Assembly: GCA_031258915.1 (NCBI GenBank)
Contig: JAIRMD010000134.1
Location: 1 to 6,848 of the forward strand
DNA: 6,848 bases
From: Prevotellaceae bacterium
GTDB lineage: Bacteria; Bacteroidota; Bacteroidia; Bacteroidales; UBA932
Reading direction: 5' to 3'
Positions 1 to 6,033 of this stretch are shown one piece after another. Numbering within the stretch: the stretch's first letter is position 1; every line of letters starts with the position of its first letter. A model generated the notes under the pieces. The model made no database searches, was not told the origin of the DNA, and saw only the letters and a program-made list of their open reading frames with translations. The position numbers were made by a program, and so were the translations under genes.

Positions 1-26
1 CTTTGCTACGCACATGATTACTTTTT

Positions 27-1247
27 CTACTCATTGGCATCTAAACCTTTAACCTTCATCGGCTTCACGTTGGGGAGGAAAACTGCTACCGCGCCCAGCA
101 GCGGCATGAACGAGCACAGCTTATAAACGTACGACAAGCTTGTGGCATCTGCAAGGCTACCCAGCACGGCGGCGGCTACGCCGGCAATGCCGAAGGCAAG
201 GCCAAAGAACAGGCCGGATATAAGCCCTATTCTGGTGGGGAGCAGCTCCTGCGCGTAAACAAGTATGGCCGAAAACGCCGACGACAGCACAACGCCGATG
301 ACAACGCTCAGCGCGCACGTCCACGCGAGGCTGACGTGCGGCATCAGCAGCGAGAAGGGGGCTGTTCCAAAAATGGAAATCCAGATAACATACTTTCGCC
401 CGAAGCGGTCGCCAATAGGCCCCCCCAGCAGCGTCCCCACAGCCGAGGCAAAAAGAACGGCAAACAGAAACAGCTGCGATTGCTGGGTGGTGAGGCCGAA
501 TTTTTCTATCAGGTAAAACGTGTAGAAGCTGCTCAGGCTTGCCAGGTACACCTGCTTGGAGAAAATCAGCACCAGCAGCACAGCCAGCGAAAAGTAAATC
601 TTCTTCTTCGACAGGCGCACCCTGTGAATGAGCGCCTTTTTCACCGCGCCGGAGCGCATCAGCTGTATTTTTTCCCTGTACCACCTGATAATTGGGGTTT
701 TTGTCAGCAGCGAGATGACGGCAATGCCGGCAAACACGGCAATGTAGCGCTGCCCGTACGGGGCAACGATGACGGCGGCCAGCAGCGGCCCTATGGAGCC
801 TCCAAAATTTCCGCCCACCTGAAAAATCGACTGCGCCAGCCCGTGCCGCCCTCCGGAAGCAACGTGGGTCAGCCGCGAGGCCTCCGGGTGAATGACCGAC
901 GACCCTAACCCGACAAACACCACGGCGCACATCACCCCGTACATGGAGCCTGCAAACGCAAGTATCAGCAAGCCTGTCATGGTAGAAACCGTACCTGCGC
1001 TAAGGTACCACGCCTTGGGGTGTCGGTCGAAAAGAACGCCGAATACGGGCTGAAGCACGGAGGCGCAGAGCTGATAGGTAAGCACAATCAAGCCAATTTG
1101 CCCGAACGTCAGCGACAGGTTATCCTTAATAACCGGATAAACCGCAGTAACCGACGATTGAAAGGCATCGTTGAAAAGATGCGCCAAGCTCAAGTACAGC
1201 AGCACGGAAATGGATGTTCCCGTAGCGGCATAAGTCGGAGTTTTCAT
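27..1247 (-). CDS. MFS exporter of the fosmidomycin-resistance (Fsr) type
   Basis: This is a 406-residue inner-membrane transporter of the major facilitator superfamily, probably a proton-driven drug exporter. About twelve hydrophobic segments fall in two halves, with a basic loop near residues 185-215. Fsr-like signatures are visible: HLFND at 23-27 in the first helix, SSVIHPEASR at 116-125, and the glycine-rich FQVGGNFGGSIGP at 142-154. The classic MFS motif A (GDRFGRK) lies near residue 280 at the start of the second half, and a reduced version (FDRHPK) is at 73-78. The length is normal for Fsr proteins. The ATG at 1247 is chosen because the first helix follows it directly. The gene starts 18 bases after the exonuclease stop codon and has no promoter of its own that I can see, so it is probably the third gene of the dnaN transcript. 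The fold and Fsr resemblance are well supported. The substrate is not known; fosmidomycin is only the name of the best-known relative's substrate. Confidence 0.87.
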   Translation of the reverse strand: MKTPTYAATGTSISVLLYLSLAHLFNDAFQSSVTAVYPVIKDNLSLTFGQIGLIVLTYQLCASVLQPVFGVLFDRHPKAWYLSAGTVSTMTGLLILAFAGSMYGVMCAVVFVGLGSSVIHPEASRLTHVASGGRHGLAQSIFQVGGNFGGSIGPLLAAVIVAPYGQRYIAVFAGIAVISLLTKTPIIRWYREKIQLMRSGAVKKALIHRVRLSKKKIYFSLAVLLVLIFSKQVYLASLSSFYTFYLIEKFGLTTQQSQLFLFAVLFASAVGTLLGGPIGDRFGRKYVIWISIFGTAPFSLLMPHVSLAWTCALSVVIGVVLSSAFSAILVYAQELLPTRIGLISGLFFGLAFGIAGVAAAVLGSLADATSLSYVYKLCSFMPLLGAVAVFLPNVKPMKVKGLDANE

Positions 1248-1265
1248 GTAGCGTTTGCCTGCGGC

Positions 1266-2033
1266 TTACCTGTTTATGCTCCTCTGCTTGATTTGCGTAA
1301 GCATACGCTTGGTGTCGAGGGTAAAGCTGCTGTTCATTACCCACGAGTAGTAGCCGGGGTCTTTGGCCAGCACGTCGGCTACCTTTTTCCCCTTATACTT
1401 GCCAAAGTTGATAATTTCCACACCGTTATCGTCCAGCACTATGCGGCCTGCGTAGTCAACGTTGCGGCTTTTTGCCGAAAATTCTGCCAAAAACGCCACA
1501 TCATTTTGCAGGTCGGGGTATCGCTCCAGCTGCGCCAGCAGCACGTCGTAGGTGGCTCGCGTGTCGGCCTCGGCGCTGTGCGCGTTCGTCAACTCCTTTT
1601 GGCAGTAGAACTTGTAGGCCGCCACCAGCGTACGCTGCTCCATGCGGTGGAAGATATTCTGCACATCCACCATGTGCCGGTTGCGAAAGTCAACATCAAC
1701 GCCGGCTCGCAAAAACTCCTCCACCAGCAGCGGCACATCAAACCTGATGGAGTTGTAGCCGGCCACGTCGCAACCGTCAATGTAGGCAGCCACGCTCTCC
1801 GCCACCTCCTTAAACGTGGGGCAATCTTTCACATCCTCATTGGTAATGCCGTGCACCCGCGTAGCCTCCGCCGGAATAGAAACAGTAGGGTTAATGCGCT
1901 GCGTTTTAACATCCTCGCTTCCATCCGGCATGACCTTAATGATGGAAATCTCAACAATTCTGTCGTGCGAAACGTCAATCCCCGTAGTTTCGAGGTCAAA
2001 AATTGCTATAGGCTTTTTCAGGTTCAAGTGCAT
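1266..2033 (-). CDS. DEDDh 3'-5' exonuclease with ExoX-like C-terminal domain (DnaQ/PolC-epsilon superfamily)
   Basis: This 255-residue cytoplasmic 3'-5' exonuclease has the DnaQ fold. All five catalytic residues of the DEDDh class are present: D13 and E15 in FDLETTG (Exo I), D99 in YNSIRFD (Exo II), and H152 and D157 in HSAEAD (Exo III). The HGIT motif that usually follows the second strand is at 61-64. A second small domain at about 208-250 carries NFGKYKGKK and YYSW, the pattern of the ExoX-like C-terminal domain. The enzyme should remove nucleotides from DNA 3' ends with two metal ions, either proofreading for the replicase or in repair. Annotation pipelines often call such proteins 'DNA polymerase III subunit epsilon', but the ExoX-like tail differs from E. 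coli DnaQ, so I leave the symbol blank. It starts 11 bases after the dnaN stop codon. The purine run GGAAGAG directly abuts the ATG, too close to act as a normal ribosome-binding site. Co-transcription with the clamp fits a replication or repair role. Confidence 0.92.
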   Translation of the reverse strand: MHLNLKKPIAIFDLETTGIDVSHDRIVEISIIKVMPDGSEDVKTQRINPTVSIPAEATRVHGITNEDVKDCPTFKEVAESVAAYIDGCDVAGYNSIRFDVPLLVEEFLRAGVDVDFRNRHMVDVQNIFHRMEQRTLVAAYKFYCQKELTNAHSAEADTRATYDVLLAQLERYPDLQNDVAFLAEFSAKSRNVDYAGRIVLDDNGVEIINFGKYKGKKVADVLAKDPGYYSWVMNSSFTLDTKRMLTQIKQRSINR

Positions 2034-2044
2034 CTCTTCCGGCC

Positions 2045-3169
2045 CTACGCGTTAATCATCATTGGCATAAGGAGCATGAGGGTTTCCTCCTTTTCGCTAT
2101 CCTCGCCTATCGGCAAAATAAGCCCGGCGCGGCTTGGGTCGGAGAACTCAAGGCCAACCTCCTGCGTGCTCAGGTTCATCAGTATTTCTATAAGAAAAGC
2201 GGATTTGAAGCCGATTTCCAGCTCTTCGCCCTCGTACTGGCAAGCGATGCGCTCTACGCCCGATTGCGAAAAATCAAGGTCTTGCGCCAGTATCGTTATC
2301 TGGTTTTCGGAGAGCTTGAGGCGGATAAGCCCCGTGCCAGCCGGCCCCAGCGGAGCGATACGCTTCACCACCGACAGCAGCTCCACGCGGTCTATGCTCA
2401 CCTTGTTGTGGTTGTCCGTGGGGATAACGGTGTTGTAGGCAGGGAAAGCTCCCTCAATCAGGCGGCACACCAGCTTGTAGCCCGACAGGCTAAAGGCGGC
2501 GTTTTTGCTATCAAAAACGACCTCCACCACGTCCGGCTCCCTATTCAGGATGTTGCGCAGCAGGGCGGCAGGCTTTTTAGGCAAAATGAAGGAGGTTTTG
2601 CTGCCGGTTTTAACGTCGGGGCGGCGGTAGCGCACCAGCTTGTGCGCATCTGAGGCAACAAAGGTGGCGCAATCACCCGTCATGTCGAAGTAAATACCGT
2701 TCATCACGGGTCGCAGCTCGTCCGTAGCCGAGGCAAAAATGGTTTTCACGATACCCTCGTTGAGCGTCGGCGCCTCGAAGCTGATGGAGGTAGCATCTTC
2801 TTCAATTTCGGGAACCCTGGGAAACTCCTGCGGGTCAAACCCCGGCAGCGTGAGCTTACCCGTTGCCCAGCTGATTTCGATCTGGAACGATTCGGAGTTT
2901 ACGGTAATGGTCAGGGGTTGCTCCGGAAACTCTTTCAGCGACTCGGCCATCATGCGGGGTACCGCCACGCTCCCCTCCTCCTGTACGCTGGGTACGCTGA
3001 GCTCTGAGATAAGCGTAGTTTCAAGATCGGATGCCATAATGGTCAGCTTGCCCTCATGCAGCTGCAGCAAAATATTGTCCAGAATGGGCAGCGTATTCTT
3101 GCTGTTCATCACTTTTCCCATCAGCTGCAAGTGGTTAAGCAGCTCTGTGCTTGGAATAACAAATTTCAT
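2045..3169 (-). CDS. dnaN: DNA polymerase III sliding clamp, beta subunit
   Basis: This 374-residue protein is the beta clamp, which dimerises into a ring around DNA and tethers the replicative polymerase and repair enzymes. Three repeated clamp domains of about 120 residues each are expected from the length, which matches the family. Recognisable family stretches include MKFVIPSTELLNHL at the N-terminus, LPILDNILL near 27-35, ASDLETTL near 46-53, the central RPVMNGIYFD, ATFVASDAHKLVRYR, and a C-terminus ending in LMPM-x-IN, equivalent to the MPMRL end of E. coli DnaN. The ATG at 3169 gives the standard N-terminus. dnaA is not next to it in this window, unlike the dnaA-dnaN order of many bacteria. 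It is the first gene of a probable three-gene unit. A promoter, a DnaA-box-like site and a hairpin lie in its 239-base upstream gap. The coding sequence appears intact. Confidence 0.97.
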   Translation of the reverse strand: MKFVIPSTELLNHLQLMGKVMNSKNTLPILDNILLQLHEGKLTIMASDLETTLISELSVPSVQEEGSVAVPRMMAESLKEFPEQPLTITVNSESFQIEISWATGKLTLPGFDPQEFPRVPEIEEDATSISFEAPTLNEGIVKTIFASATDELRPVMNGIYFDMTGDCATFVASDAHKLVRYRRPDVKTGSKTSFILPKKPAALLRNILNREPDVVEVVFDSKNAAFSLSGYKLVCRLIEGAFPAYNTVIPTDNHNKVSIDRVELLSVVKRIAPLGPAGTGLIRLKLSENQITILAQDLDFSQSGVERIACQYEGEELEIGFKSAFLIEILMNLSTQEVGLEFSDPSRAGLILPIGEDSEKEETLMLLMPMMINA

Positions 3170-3189
3170 TGATTTGAATAAGTATTAAG

Positions 3190-3230
3190 GCCTTCCGCTT
3201 GCTTTGCCAACGGCAAATGAGGCGGGAGGC
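3190..3230 (-). promoter_or_regulatory. Long imperfect hairpin in the dnaN 5' leader
   Basis: The outer arms at 3190-3198 and 3222-3230 pair over nine positions with one mismatch (3194/3226). After a 4x4 internal loop, the inner arms TTTGCC (3203-3208) and GGCAAA (3212-3217) pair perfectly around a three-base loop. In the dnaN mRNA this structure would end 20 bases before the start codon, followed by an A/T-rich single-stranded stretch rather than a U-run. It therefore looks more like a leader structure than a terminator. Its function is unknown: translation control, RNA stability or a protein site are all possible. Confidence 0.5.
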
Positions 3231-3240
3231 GGGTTAAAAA

Positions 3241-3249
3241 CTATGCACA
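3241..3249 (+). promoter_or_regulatory. DnaA-box-like site, one mismatch
   Basis: CTATGCACA differs from the TTATnCACA consensus only in its first base. It lies 47 bases from the perfect box at 3296-3304, in the same orientation, within the predicted dnaN leader. One-mismatch sites are common by chance, so this one counts only as company for the perfect box. Confidence 0.25.
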
Positions 3250-3295
3250 ATACGCTACCCCACCCTCGTTTTTTGTCAGGTTTTACGGTGCCTAT

Positions 3296-3304
3296 TTATG
3301 CACA
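3296..3304 (+). promoter_or_regulatory. DnaA box consensus at the dnaN promoter
   Basis: TTATGCACA is an exact match to the bacterial DnaA-box consensus TTATnCACA. On the minus strand it begins one base after the TAATTTTG -7 element, so it should cover the dnaN transcription start. Bound DnaA there would be expected to affect dnaN transcription. This placement is inference from position. Binding by this organism's DnaA has not been shown. Confidence 0.45.
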
Positions 3305-3305
3305 G

Positions 3306-3313
3306 CAAAATTA
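3306..3313 (-). promoter_or_regulatory. Probable dnaN promoter -7 element (TAATTTTG)
   Basis: Read on the minus strand, this is TAATTTTG followed by C, matching the Bacteroidota -7 consensus TAnnTTTG. It is the only good match I found in the gap upstream of dnaN. No convincing TTG -33 element lies 19-21 bases further upstream, so it may be weak or activator-dependent. Transcription would start near 3300, giving a leader of about 130 bases that contains the hairpin at 3190-3230. Confidence 0.45.
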
Positions 3314-3339
3314 TAAAACATTCGCACACGCAGCACACT

Positions 3340-3348
3340 TGTTTATAA
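3340..3348 (-). promoter_or_regulatory. DnaA-box-like site, one mismatch, upstream of the dnaN -7 element
   Basis: On the minus strand this reads TTATAAACA, one base away from TTATnCACA. It lies 27-35 bases upstream of the -7 element within an A/T-rich stretch. The match is weak and could be chance. Confidence 0.2.
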
Positions 3349-3408
3349 CTCTAAGCAACCATTGATAGCTAAGTGGCAATGAATATCTTAGGGGAGAACT
3401 TATGAACA

Positions 3409-4395
3409 CTATTCTGTCAAAAAGAAGTTGGCATCTTTGATGAGCAGGTCAAAATCAACCCATAGCGCAATGGCTAAGTTGGGGTCGTCGTCCTGCTGCA
3501 GGTAGCAGCGGTTGAAGTCCACCTTGGTTGGGCGGCCAAAGGCATCGAGCGCATCGCCCAGCGGCATGTAGAACAGCTTGAGGGTGCGGATGCTTCCGTC
3601 TTTGCCTTCGATGGTGAGCAGGTAGGCCGGATTCATCGCAATAGCCTCGGCATCCTCCCTGGCAAGGTTGGTGGCGTAGCGCTCAAAGTTCACCTCCCGC
3701 CAGTACGAGAGGTAGCGCTGTACGCGGTCGTCATTCAGCTGGTGAAATACCTTGCCGCTGTAAAGCTCGGCTACTGTCGCCTGCCCGAGCGTGTCAAGGC
3801 TCAGCCGAAACGAGCGCTCGGGCTTGCTCAAATCTTCCACCGCTACGCTCGCTACCTGCGACGGCGGCATACTCACGGCAACCGTTTTGTACCAAAACAG
3901 AGGGTTGGCATCTATGAGCGAAAAGATGTCCAGCTCTTCGTTGCCGCGCACCTCAAGCACGTAGGGCTTTCCGGTGTAGATGGTGCCCACCGGCAGGGTG
4001 TCCACCGCGCAAAGCGTGTAGCTGCGCATCCTTCCTATCCAATCCGATATTGATACGTGCAGCGCAACGCTCTGCGCCTGCCCGTATGCTTCGGTATATT
4101 CGTCCGGCAAGGGGTATTTTACTTGCAACATTTGCAGGGCAAACAAGGCATCGGCAACCCTCTCCTGCTGCGCTACTCTGTCGCCCTCAATATACCATAC
4201 GCTGCCCCGCCTGCGCAGCTGCAGCTGCTGCTCACCGTCGGAGATGGTAATGCGGCGCACCCTGTTGGCATCGGTAAAGCCAAAATCGGTGGCGCCCACC
4301 AGCAGCGACCGGCCAAAGAAAAGCAGCAACACCGCTGCCGCCAAAATCAGCCCAAGCGCAATAAAAACCTGCTTACGATTTGTTGTCTGTTGCAT
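3409..4395 (-). CDS. Single-anchor membrane protein resembling DUF4340
   Basis: This 328-residue protein has a short basic N-terminus (NRK), one strong transmembrane segment at about residues 9-28, and a long, mostly beta-like domain probably outside the cytoplasmic membrane. The pattern DFGFTD...V-RITI (37-51), then a basic strand and WYIEG (67-71), resembles the start of DUF4340 domains, a family of unknown function often found near ABC-2/gliding-type transporters. No transporter gene is seen beside it here. The frame stays open to a TTG at 4443, but that codon sits inside the predicted promoter and would add a second hydrophobic stretch. The ATG at 4395, about 40 bases after the expected transcription start, is much better. 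It appears to be a single-gene unit, divergent from the SIMPL gene. No strong terminator follows: the only stem found, CTAAG/CTTAG at 3369-3391, is short with a 13-base loop. The family call is from pattern memory and moderate; membrane anchoring is more certain. Confidence 0.72.
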   Translation of the reverse strand: MQQTTNRKQVFIALGLILAAAVLLLFFGRSLLVGATDFGFTDANRVRRITISDGEQQLQLRRRGSVWYIEGDRVAQQERVADALFALQMLQVKYPLPDEYTEAYGQAQSVALHVSISDWIGRMRSYTLCAVDTLPVGTIYTGKPYVLEVRGNEELDIFSLIDANPLFWYKTVAVSMPPSQVASVAVEDLSKPERSFRLSLDTLGQATVAELYSGKVFHQLNDDRVQRYLSYWREVNFERYATNLAREDAEAIAMNPAYLLTIEGKDGSIRTLKLFYMPLGDALDAFGRPTKVDFNRCYLQQDDDPNLAIALWVDFDLLIKDANFFLTE

Positions 4396-4428
4396 GTATC
4401 TCAAAAAAAATAGGCCCAGCAATACGGT

Positions 4429-4448
4429 CAAACTTAGCTGCAAAGGTA
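4429..4448 (-). promoter_or_regulatory. Promoter of the DUF4340-like gene
   Basis: On the minus strand TACCTTTG (4448 to 4441) followed by C is a perfect Bacteroidota -7 element. A second match, TAAGTTTG (4436 to 4429), lies 12 bases downstream. Where the -33 TTG is expected (about 4468-4473) there is a run of T instead, part of an 11-base A/T homopolymer. Transcription would start near 4435. This placement rules out the TTG at 4443 as the start codon and supports the ATG at 4395. Confidence 0.6.
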
Positions 4449-4471
4449 AGCAGAGTTTTGCGAAAAAAAAA

Positions 4472-4511
4472 AATTTTCATCCGCACGGGCTTGGAAATAC
4501 AGAATTTTCAT
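4472..4511. repeat. Pair of 9-base direct repeats between divergent promoters
   Basis: AATTTTCAT occurs at 4472-4480 and again at 4503-4511, 31 bases apart start to start, close to three DNA helical turns. The first copy touches the expected -33 region of the minus-strand promoter. The second lies in the spacer of the plus-strand promoter, just before its -7 element. The arrangement fits a two-site operator, but A/T-rich repeats this short can arise by chance. Confidence 0.35.
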
Positions 4512-4520
4512 GTAACTTTA
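4491..4520 (+). promoter_or_regulatory. Promoter of the SIMPL-comF pair
   Basis: TTG at 4491-4493 is followed by a 19-base spacer and TAACTTTA at 4513-4520. This matches the Bacteroidota -33/-7 pattern with the standard spacing and one departure (A for the final G). Transcription would begin near 4526 and give a leader of about 90 bases. It lies back to back with the promoter of the DUF4340-like gene. Confidence 0.6.
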
Positions 4521-4531
4521 CACCCCGAAGC

Positions 4532-4572
4532 TCATCGTTAGATGAAAGAAGTTACCCCATTGATGGCGTAAC
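4532..4572 (+). promoter_or_regulatory. Two small leader hairpins upstream of the SIMPL gene
   Basis: TCATC/GATGA (4532-4545) forms a five-pair stem with a GTTA loop. GTTAC...GTAAC (4551-4572) forms a longer one, with a C-C mismatch, three more pairs and a TTGA loop. Both would lie in the mRNA leader just after the predicted transcription start. The second is also an imperfect 22-base palindrome that could be a protein site. A nine-codon frame (4542-4571, MKEVTPLMA) overlaps both. No function can be assigned. Confidence 0.3.
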
Positions 4573-4618
4573 GGATTGAATTTTATAGCAGTACACAATA
4601 AATAAAGCCACTCGCAGC

Positions 4619-5335
4619 ATGAAAAAAATAAGCATACTACTTCTGGCAGCGGCTGCGCTGCTTGCAGCTACCGTAAAGGCTCAACCGGGCGAAAAAAATT
4701 TTATTGACCAGCCCTACATTGAGGTTACGGGTAGAGCCGAAAAAGAAGTCGTGCCCGACGAAATTTACCTCAAAATCGTTATCAACGAAAACGACAACAA
4801 GGCCAAGCAGCCGCTCGAGCAGCTCGAAGCCAGCATGATTTCTGCCCTCTCCAAGTTAGGCGTGGACGTTGCCAAAGACTTGACGGTAAATGACCTGTCG
4901 AGCTCGTTCAGGCAATACTGGTACAAGAGGAGCGATATTTTTGCAGCCAAAGAATACCAGCTGCTGGCGCACACCGCTACCATGGCGGGCAAGGCGCTGC
5001 AAGCGCTCGAAGCGCTTAGCATCTCGAATATCACCATCAGCAAAGTTGACCATTCGGAGGTAGAGAAGCTGCGCCGCGAGGTGAAGATCAGCGCTATGAA
5101 GGATGCCAAGTCGAAAGCGGAAGACCTGCTGCACGCTATCGGCCAAAAAGCCGGCCGCGCGCTGTGGGTGCAGGAGGTTGACCGCATACCGTACCGCGCT
5201 GCTACCCTTCCGCTGGCGCGAGCAATGAAGGCATCGGGCGCCAACGGCGAGGCGGCGCAGCAGCAGCCCGAGCTTGAGTTTGAGAAAATCCGGCTGGAAT
5301 GCACCATTACGGCGCGATTTGCAATAGAGCAATGA
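4619..5335 (+). CDS. Exported SIMPL-domain (DUF541) protein
   Basis: This 238-residue protein has a clear N-terminal export signal: MKK, a hydrophobic core at about 4-18, and a likely signal peptidase I site after VKA at residue 21. The mature part begins almost at once with YIEVTGRAEKEVVPDEIYLKI, the typical first strand of the SIMPL/DUF541 family. It ends in the family's usual pattern of a long helix (EKLRREVKISAMKDAKSKAEDLL), then a strand region and a conserved C-terminal strand (ITARFAI). SIMPL proteins are periplasmic or envelope proteins; members such as BP26 of Brucella form ring-like oligomers, and the molecular role of most is unclear. The ATG at 4619 is favoured by the signal peptide. 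No Shine-Dalgarno site is evident; the leader is A-rich. The last four bases overlap the comF start (ATGA), suggesting coupled translation. No missing or damaged part is seen. Confidence 0.9.
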   Translation: MKKISILLLAAAALLAATVKAQPGEKNFIDQPYIEVTGRAEKEVVPDEIYLKIVINENDNKAKQPLEQLEASMISALSKLGVDVAKDLTVNDLSSSFRQYWYKRSDIFAAKEYQLLAHTATMAGKALQALEALSISNITISKVDHSEVEKLRREVKISAMKDAKSKAEDLLHAIGQKAGRALWVQEVDRIPYRAATLPLARAMKASGANGEAAQQQPELEFEKIRLECTITARFAIEQ

Positions 5336-6033
5336 AAATAATCAGCATCTTTTCCGACTTCATCAGCCTCATTTACCCCAACAGCTGCGAAGCCTGCGGT
5401 GCGCTGCTGGTGGCAGGAGAGCGCACGCTGTGCTCCACCTGCCGCTACAAGCTGCCGCGCACCAGCTACTGGCTGCAAAAGGGGAATCCGGTGGAGCAGA
5501 TTTTTTGGGGGCGCGTGCCGGTGGTGAACGCCTGCTCGCTGTTCTTCATGAGCAAGGGTAGCCGCTACCGCAAGCTGCTGCACAAGCTCAAGTACGGCAA
5601 CAAGCCGCAAATCGGCGTGGCGCTGGGCCAGCTGCTGGGCAACGAGCTTGCTAAGGTTGCCGACTACGCCAACGTTGAATTTATTGTACCTGTTCCGCTG
5701 CACGTCAAGCGGCAGCGAAAGCGCGGCTACAACCAGAGCGAAAAAATCGCCGTCGGCATTTCGCAGGCCACCGGCAAGCCGCTGCTGACGGACGCTGTTT
5801 TCCGGCAGCAATACAACGAAACGCAAACGAAAAAAACGCGCGAGGAGCGCTGGAGCAACGTATCCGACATTTTTGCCGTGCGCCCCGGCGCAGAGGCGCG
5901 GCTTGCCGGCAGGCACATTCTCCTCGTTGACGACGTGCTCACCACGGGCTCCACCGTTGAGGCCTGCGTTACGGCAATGCTCAAAGCAGCCGACTGTAAA
6001 GTGAGCGTGGCTACGCTGGCAGTAGCAAGGTAG
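5332..6033 (+). CDS. comF: ComF family protein (zinc-ribbon phosphoribosyltransferase)
   Basis: This 233-residue cytoplasmic protein has a four-cysteine zinc-binding knuckle, C19-x2-C22...C34-x2-C37, followed by a type I phosphoribosyltransferase domain. Diagnostic parts are LHKLKYGNK (83-91), PVPLH...KRGYNQSEKIA (120-140), ETQTKKTREERWSNV (163-177), and the PRPP-binding loop ILLVDDVLTTGST (196-208) with its paired aspartates D200 and D201. In naturally transformable bacteria ComF/GntX-type proteins act inside the cell to help single-stranded DNA uptake and recombination; many carriers are not known to be transformable, and the substrate is unsettled. The ATG at 5332 overlaps the SIMPL stop codon as ATGA and gives the standard N-terminus. 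An upstream in-frame ATG at 5299 would add 11 residues read from inside the SIMPL gene and is less likely. The length is usual for the family. A hairpin terminator follows directly. Confidence 0.93.
   Translation: MKIISIFSDFISLIYPNSCEACGALLVAGERTLCSTCRYKLPRTSYWLQKGNPVEQIFWGRVPVVNACSLFFMSKGSRYRKLLHKLKYGNKPQIGVALGQLLGNELAKVADYANVEFIVPVPLHVKRQRKRGYNQSEKIAVGISQATGKPLLTDAVFRQQYNETQTKKTREERWSNVSDIFAVRPGAEARLAGRHILLVDDVLTTGSTVEACVTAMLKAADCKVSVATLAVAR

Noticed and set aside
1..15. Possible start of a further minus-strand gene (ATG at 15, five codons to the edge)
   Set aside because: The spacing after the MFS stop codon would suit an operon, but five codons are too few to support a gene.
16..25. TTACTTTTT as a plus-strand promoter at the left edge
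   Set aside because: It lacks the final G and a -33 element, and no plus-strand gene follows.
1503..1527. QLERY-type segment of the exonuclease (residue 169 onward) as a beta-clamp binding motif
   Set aside because: It fits the QLxLF pattern poorly and sits in the folded end of the exonuclease domain. Clamp binding would be attractive given the operon but cannot be read from this.
1020..2438. Long plus-strand open frame of 472 codons opposite the exonuclease and dnaN genes
   Set aside because: It is antisense to two confidently identified genes, its translation is low-complexity (rich in H, Q, R, V) with no domain, and it arises from the codon bias of the true strand.
3369..3391. CTAAG/CTTAG inverted repeat as a terminator for the DUF4340-like gene
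   Set aside because: The stem has only five pairs, a 13-base loop and no following U-run on the minus strand.
4396..4443. N-terminal extension of the DUF4340-like protein from a TTG at 4443
   Set aside because: The codon lies within the predicted -7 promoter element, and the extension would put a second hydrophobic stretch before the basic residues of a normal membrane anchor.
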